DNA of 7,992 bases from Nostoc sp. GT001 (GTDB lineage: Bacteria > Cyanobacteriota > Cyanobacteriia > Cyanobacteriales > Nostocaceae), in the NCBI RefSeq assembly GCF_030382115.1, contig NZ_JAUDRJ010000003.1:2751202-2759193 (forward strand), read 5' to 3'. The position numbers were made by a program, and so were the translations under genes. How positions within the stretch are numbered: the first letter of the stretch is position 1; every line of letters begins with the position of its first letter. Under the pieces are notes generated by a model that was given only the letters and a program-made list of their open reading frames with translations, was not told where the DNA came from and did no database searches. This document shows positions 6,958 to 7,992 of this stretch, in pieces.

Positions 6958-6988
6958 AAGTGTTTTGCATCGAATAGTGCCAACACTT
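6958..6988. repeat. Inverted repeat AAGTGTT/AACACTT upstream of crtW
   Basis: Exact 7-bp arms at 6958-6964 and 6982-6988 are separated by 17 nt. The arms sit about 95-120 bp before the crtW start. The spacing of about 24 bp between arm centres is a little over two helical turns, so this could be an operator for a dimeric regulator, but nothing identifies the regulator. Confidence 0.3.
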
Positions 6989-6991
6989 TAG

Positions 6992-7007
6992 AATATTTAG
7001 AAATATT
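6992..7007. repeat. AT-rich palindrome AATATTT-AG-AAATATT
   Basis: Two exact 7-bp arms (6992-6998 and 7001-7007) flank the dinucleotide AG. It is a compact near-perfect palindrome of operator size about 130 bp upstream of crtW. Because it is all A/T, chance origin is not excluded. Confidence 0.35.
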
Positions 7008-7025
7008 AAGATACTTTAACTATTA

Positions 7026-7083
7026 TTACACATACAACCTCCATACCAACAACTGTTTTTGGTTTAGAGGTTGATTTGTGTAA
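7026..7083. repeat. Long three-segment hairpin upstream of crtW
   Basis: Three pairs of arms are nested in order: TTACACA/TGTGTAA (7026-7032, 7077-7083), CAACCTC/GAGGTTG (7035-7041, 7067-7073) and ACCAA/TTGGT (7045-7049, 7059-7063). They are separated by small internal loops, with a 9-nt apical loop. The total is 19 base pairs in 58 nt, well beyond chance for this region. There is no adjacent T-tract, so it is not an obvious intrinsic terminator. It could be a structured leader, a small RNA or a mobile palindromic repeat. Confidence 0.6.
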
Positions 7084-7115
7084 GTTATAATACTGCTAGC
7101 TAGGTAGTTTTAATA

Positions 7116-7269
7116 ACTAGTAGCGCAAGGCGGAAGTCAAAAGTCACGCATAATTGTATTCCAAGCTCTTGCGTCATTTGAAATGGTGAGGCAGTCCGGT
7201 CTTGGGGTTTCCCACATGAGGAACTGCTGAACCCGAAGGGTATGTTTATTTCCGCCGTGCGGTACTAGT
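7116..7269. mobile_element. MITE-like element with 20-bp imperfect terminal inverted repeats
   Basis: ACTAGTAGCGCAAGGCGGAA (7116-7135) and the reverse complement of TTCCGCCGTGCGGTACTAGT (7250-7269) match at 18 of 20 positions, bounding 154 bp without an ORF. Outside them a second short pair, GTAGT (7104-7108) and ACTAC (7276-7280), continues the symmetry across a 6-7 bp AT gap. The interior has a tandem AAGTCA pair (7134-7146), CGCAAG/CTTGCG (7124-7129, 7168-7173), GCAGT/ACTGC (7191-7195, 7223-7227) and a TGGG/CCCA mini-stem, and is more GC-rich than its surroundings. I see no clear target-site duplication. Similar intergenic blocks, with the motif of a GGCAGT stem and GAACCCGAAGGG, are to my memory common in Nostocales genomes, so this is probably one copy of a dispersed family. 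Confidence 0.65.
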
Positions 7270-7322
7270 ATTTTTACTACAAAAGAATCATCTTGGAAAA
7301 ATGAATAACGATTAGCTAATAA

Positions 7323-7766
7323 TTACTCGCATTCTTGTTTAGTTACATAGTGGCGGTAGCGAAACATCGCTTCTAATTGCGCTTGCACTAGCCAACCACT
7401 GACAAATTCAACTGCTCCTCCACCAGGCATAGAGAAGGAAATAGCGTCATTTAATCTGGTTTTGCCGTTTTCCGGTTTAAATTCATGTCGATGTACCCAA
7501 GATTCAAAGGGGCCAGATATCTGTTCATCAGTAAACAGGCGATATTTTTCACATTCAGTATGACGCGCTAACCAAGTTAAAGGTAATGGCCCCAGAAATA
7601 GGCGAAATTCTGTGATTGCCCCTACGTTCAGCCCTCCCTCACGGCGGAGTATTTGGACTGGCTGCCAAGGGGGATTCAACAGTTGCAAAATATCTGGCCT
7701 TTCGTGAAATTTCCAAACTACTTCTAGTGGCGCGTTAATTACTGAGGAATGTTTAAAGTGCAGCAT
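7323..7766 (-). CDS. SRPBCC (START/Bet v1-fold) family protein
   Basis: The 147-aa protein begins LHFKHSSVINAPLEVVWKFHERPDILQLLNPPWQPV, the usual opening of SRPBCC proteins: a first beta strand, then the 'apa e vW f h' signature before the helix-grip fold. The strands carry LPLTWLARHTECE and ISGPFESWVHRHEFKPENGKTRLNDAISFSMPGG, followed by the long C-terminal helix WLVQAQLEAMFRYRHYV that closes the ligand cavity. Such proteins bind lipids, polyketides or other hydrophobic ligands, or act as cell-division inhibitor-like or cyclase-like proteins; the ligand here is unknown. Length is complete for a single domain. The ATG at 7766 fits the fold, with only a weak ribosome binding site. It follows the CPXCG gene by 19 bp, so the two are probably co-transcribed. 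Confidence 0.85.
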   Translation of the reverse strand: MLHFKHSSVINAPLEVVWKFHERPDILQLLNPPWQPVQILRREGGLNVGAITEFRLFLGPLPLTWLARHTECEKYRLFTDEQISGPFESWVHRHEFKPENGKTRLNDAISFSMPGGGAVEFVSGWLVQAQLEAMFRYRHYVTKQECE

Positions 7767-7785
7767 GGAAAGAAAAACCTAAAAT

Positions 7786-7974
7786 TCAACTTTCGGATTC
7801 AGTATCAATCTCGATATCTAGGGTGTCTTCATCAACCCGCACATACAAAATATTTGGGTTACAACAAACTTGACAATCTTCAACGTAAGATTGCTGTCCT
7901 CCAGCACTCAAATCAATAAAAGTTAAGTTCGGTTCGCCGCAATAGGCGCAATAATACTCAGCTGTGTTTTGCAT
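7786..7974 (-). CDS. CPXCG motif-containing cysteine-rich zinc-ribbon protein
   Basis: The 62-aa protein has Cys9-x2-Cys12-Gly (CAYCG) and Cys34-x2-Cys37-Cys38 (CQVCC), separated by the typical FIDLSAGGQQSYVEDC stretch. Such a pair of cysteine knuckles should bind one zinc ion. The C-terminal half is a strand plus a highly acidic tail (DEDTLDIEIDTESES). This matches the small CPXCG cysteine-rich family, whose function is unknown. The first Cys pair is CAYC, with Ala in place of the family's Pro. The ATG at 7974 is chosen over the adjacent TTG (7977), as only one residue separates them. It is the first gene of a likely two-gene unit with the SRPBCC protein. Confidence 0.85.
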   Translation of the reverse strand: MQNTAEYYCAYCGEPNLTFIDLSAGGQQSYVEDCQVCCNPNILYVRVDEDTLDIEIDTESES

Positions 7975-7992
7975 CAAGTTTTCAGTATGAAT

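Larger units (their letters stand above)
6866..7322. other. Gene-free region between the SRPBCC gene and crtW
   Basis: No coding sequence is supported on either strand in these 457 bases. Region by region it holds the crtW ribosome binding site and weak promoter, then two palindromes (6958-7007). The long hairpin (7026-7083) and the MITE-like element (7116-7269) follow, and then an AT-rich tail before the SRPBCC stop codon. No terminator with a T-tract was found for the SRPBCC transcript. Confidence 0.6.

Noticed and set aside
7086..7091. TATAAT on the plus strand as a promoter
   Set aside because: There is no -35 box at a usable distance and no plus-strand gene downstream.
1..7992. CRISPR array, tRNA, rRNA or complete insertion sequence
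   Set aside because: No regularly spaced repeats, no cloverleaf and no transposase-like frame were seen on either strand.

Overview
The window looks like chromosomal DNA of a filamentous, Nostoc/Anabaena-type cyanobacterium. The base composition is AT-rich. There are six exact copies of the cyanobacterial octamer GCGATCGC (HIP1) near 1187, 1899, 2170, 2202, 5001 and 5042. The gene content also fits: a cyanobacterial-type HflX with a long N-terminal region, a CofG deazaflavin synthase subunit, and a CrtW carotenoid ketolase that closely resembles, from memory, the CrtW148 type of Nostoc punctiforme. All convincing genes are on the minus strand, so transcription runs from high to low coordinates.

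From right to left along transcription, a 62-aa CPXCG-type zinc-ribbon protein (7786-7974) sits 19 bp upstream of an SRPBCC/START-fold protein (7323-7766). A 457-bp gene-free stretch follows. It holds a roughly 154-bp MITE-like element with 20-bp imperfect terminal inverted repeats (7116-7269), a long three-segment hairpin (7026-7083) and smaller palindromes. Next come crtW (6104-6865, GTG start with a good ribosome binding site) and cofG (5019-5990).

Downstream is a compact two-gene cassette of a 153-aa uncharacterised protein (4465-4926) and a 739-aa Z1-domain SF2-like ATPase (2235-4454). The two are 10 bp apart, and the stop codon of the first lies in the ribosome binding site of the second. 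The cassette is followed by a perfect 10-bp-stem hairpin among HIP1 sites. hflX (222-1871, probably longer) comes last and ends at a clear intrinsic terminator (156-191). A reading frame that starts inside this terminator stays open to the window edge.

hflX (ribosome rescue), cofG (F0, the deazaflavin antenna of photolyase) and crtW (canthaxanthin-type ketocarotenoids) are housekeeping or light-stress genes with no obvious shared pathway. The Z1 cassette is the accessory part. Z1 ATPases are known from multi-gene restriction/defence-like operons with a MORC-type ATPase, a PD-(D/E)XK nuclease, AIPR and a cytosine methyltransferase. Here none of those partners is present, only the small unknown protein, so this is the best candidate for an undescribed minimal system. 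Other points of interest are the lack of any ATG/GTG/TTG start for the apparently conserved N-terminus of hflX, and the MITE-like element upstream of crtW.
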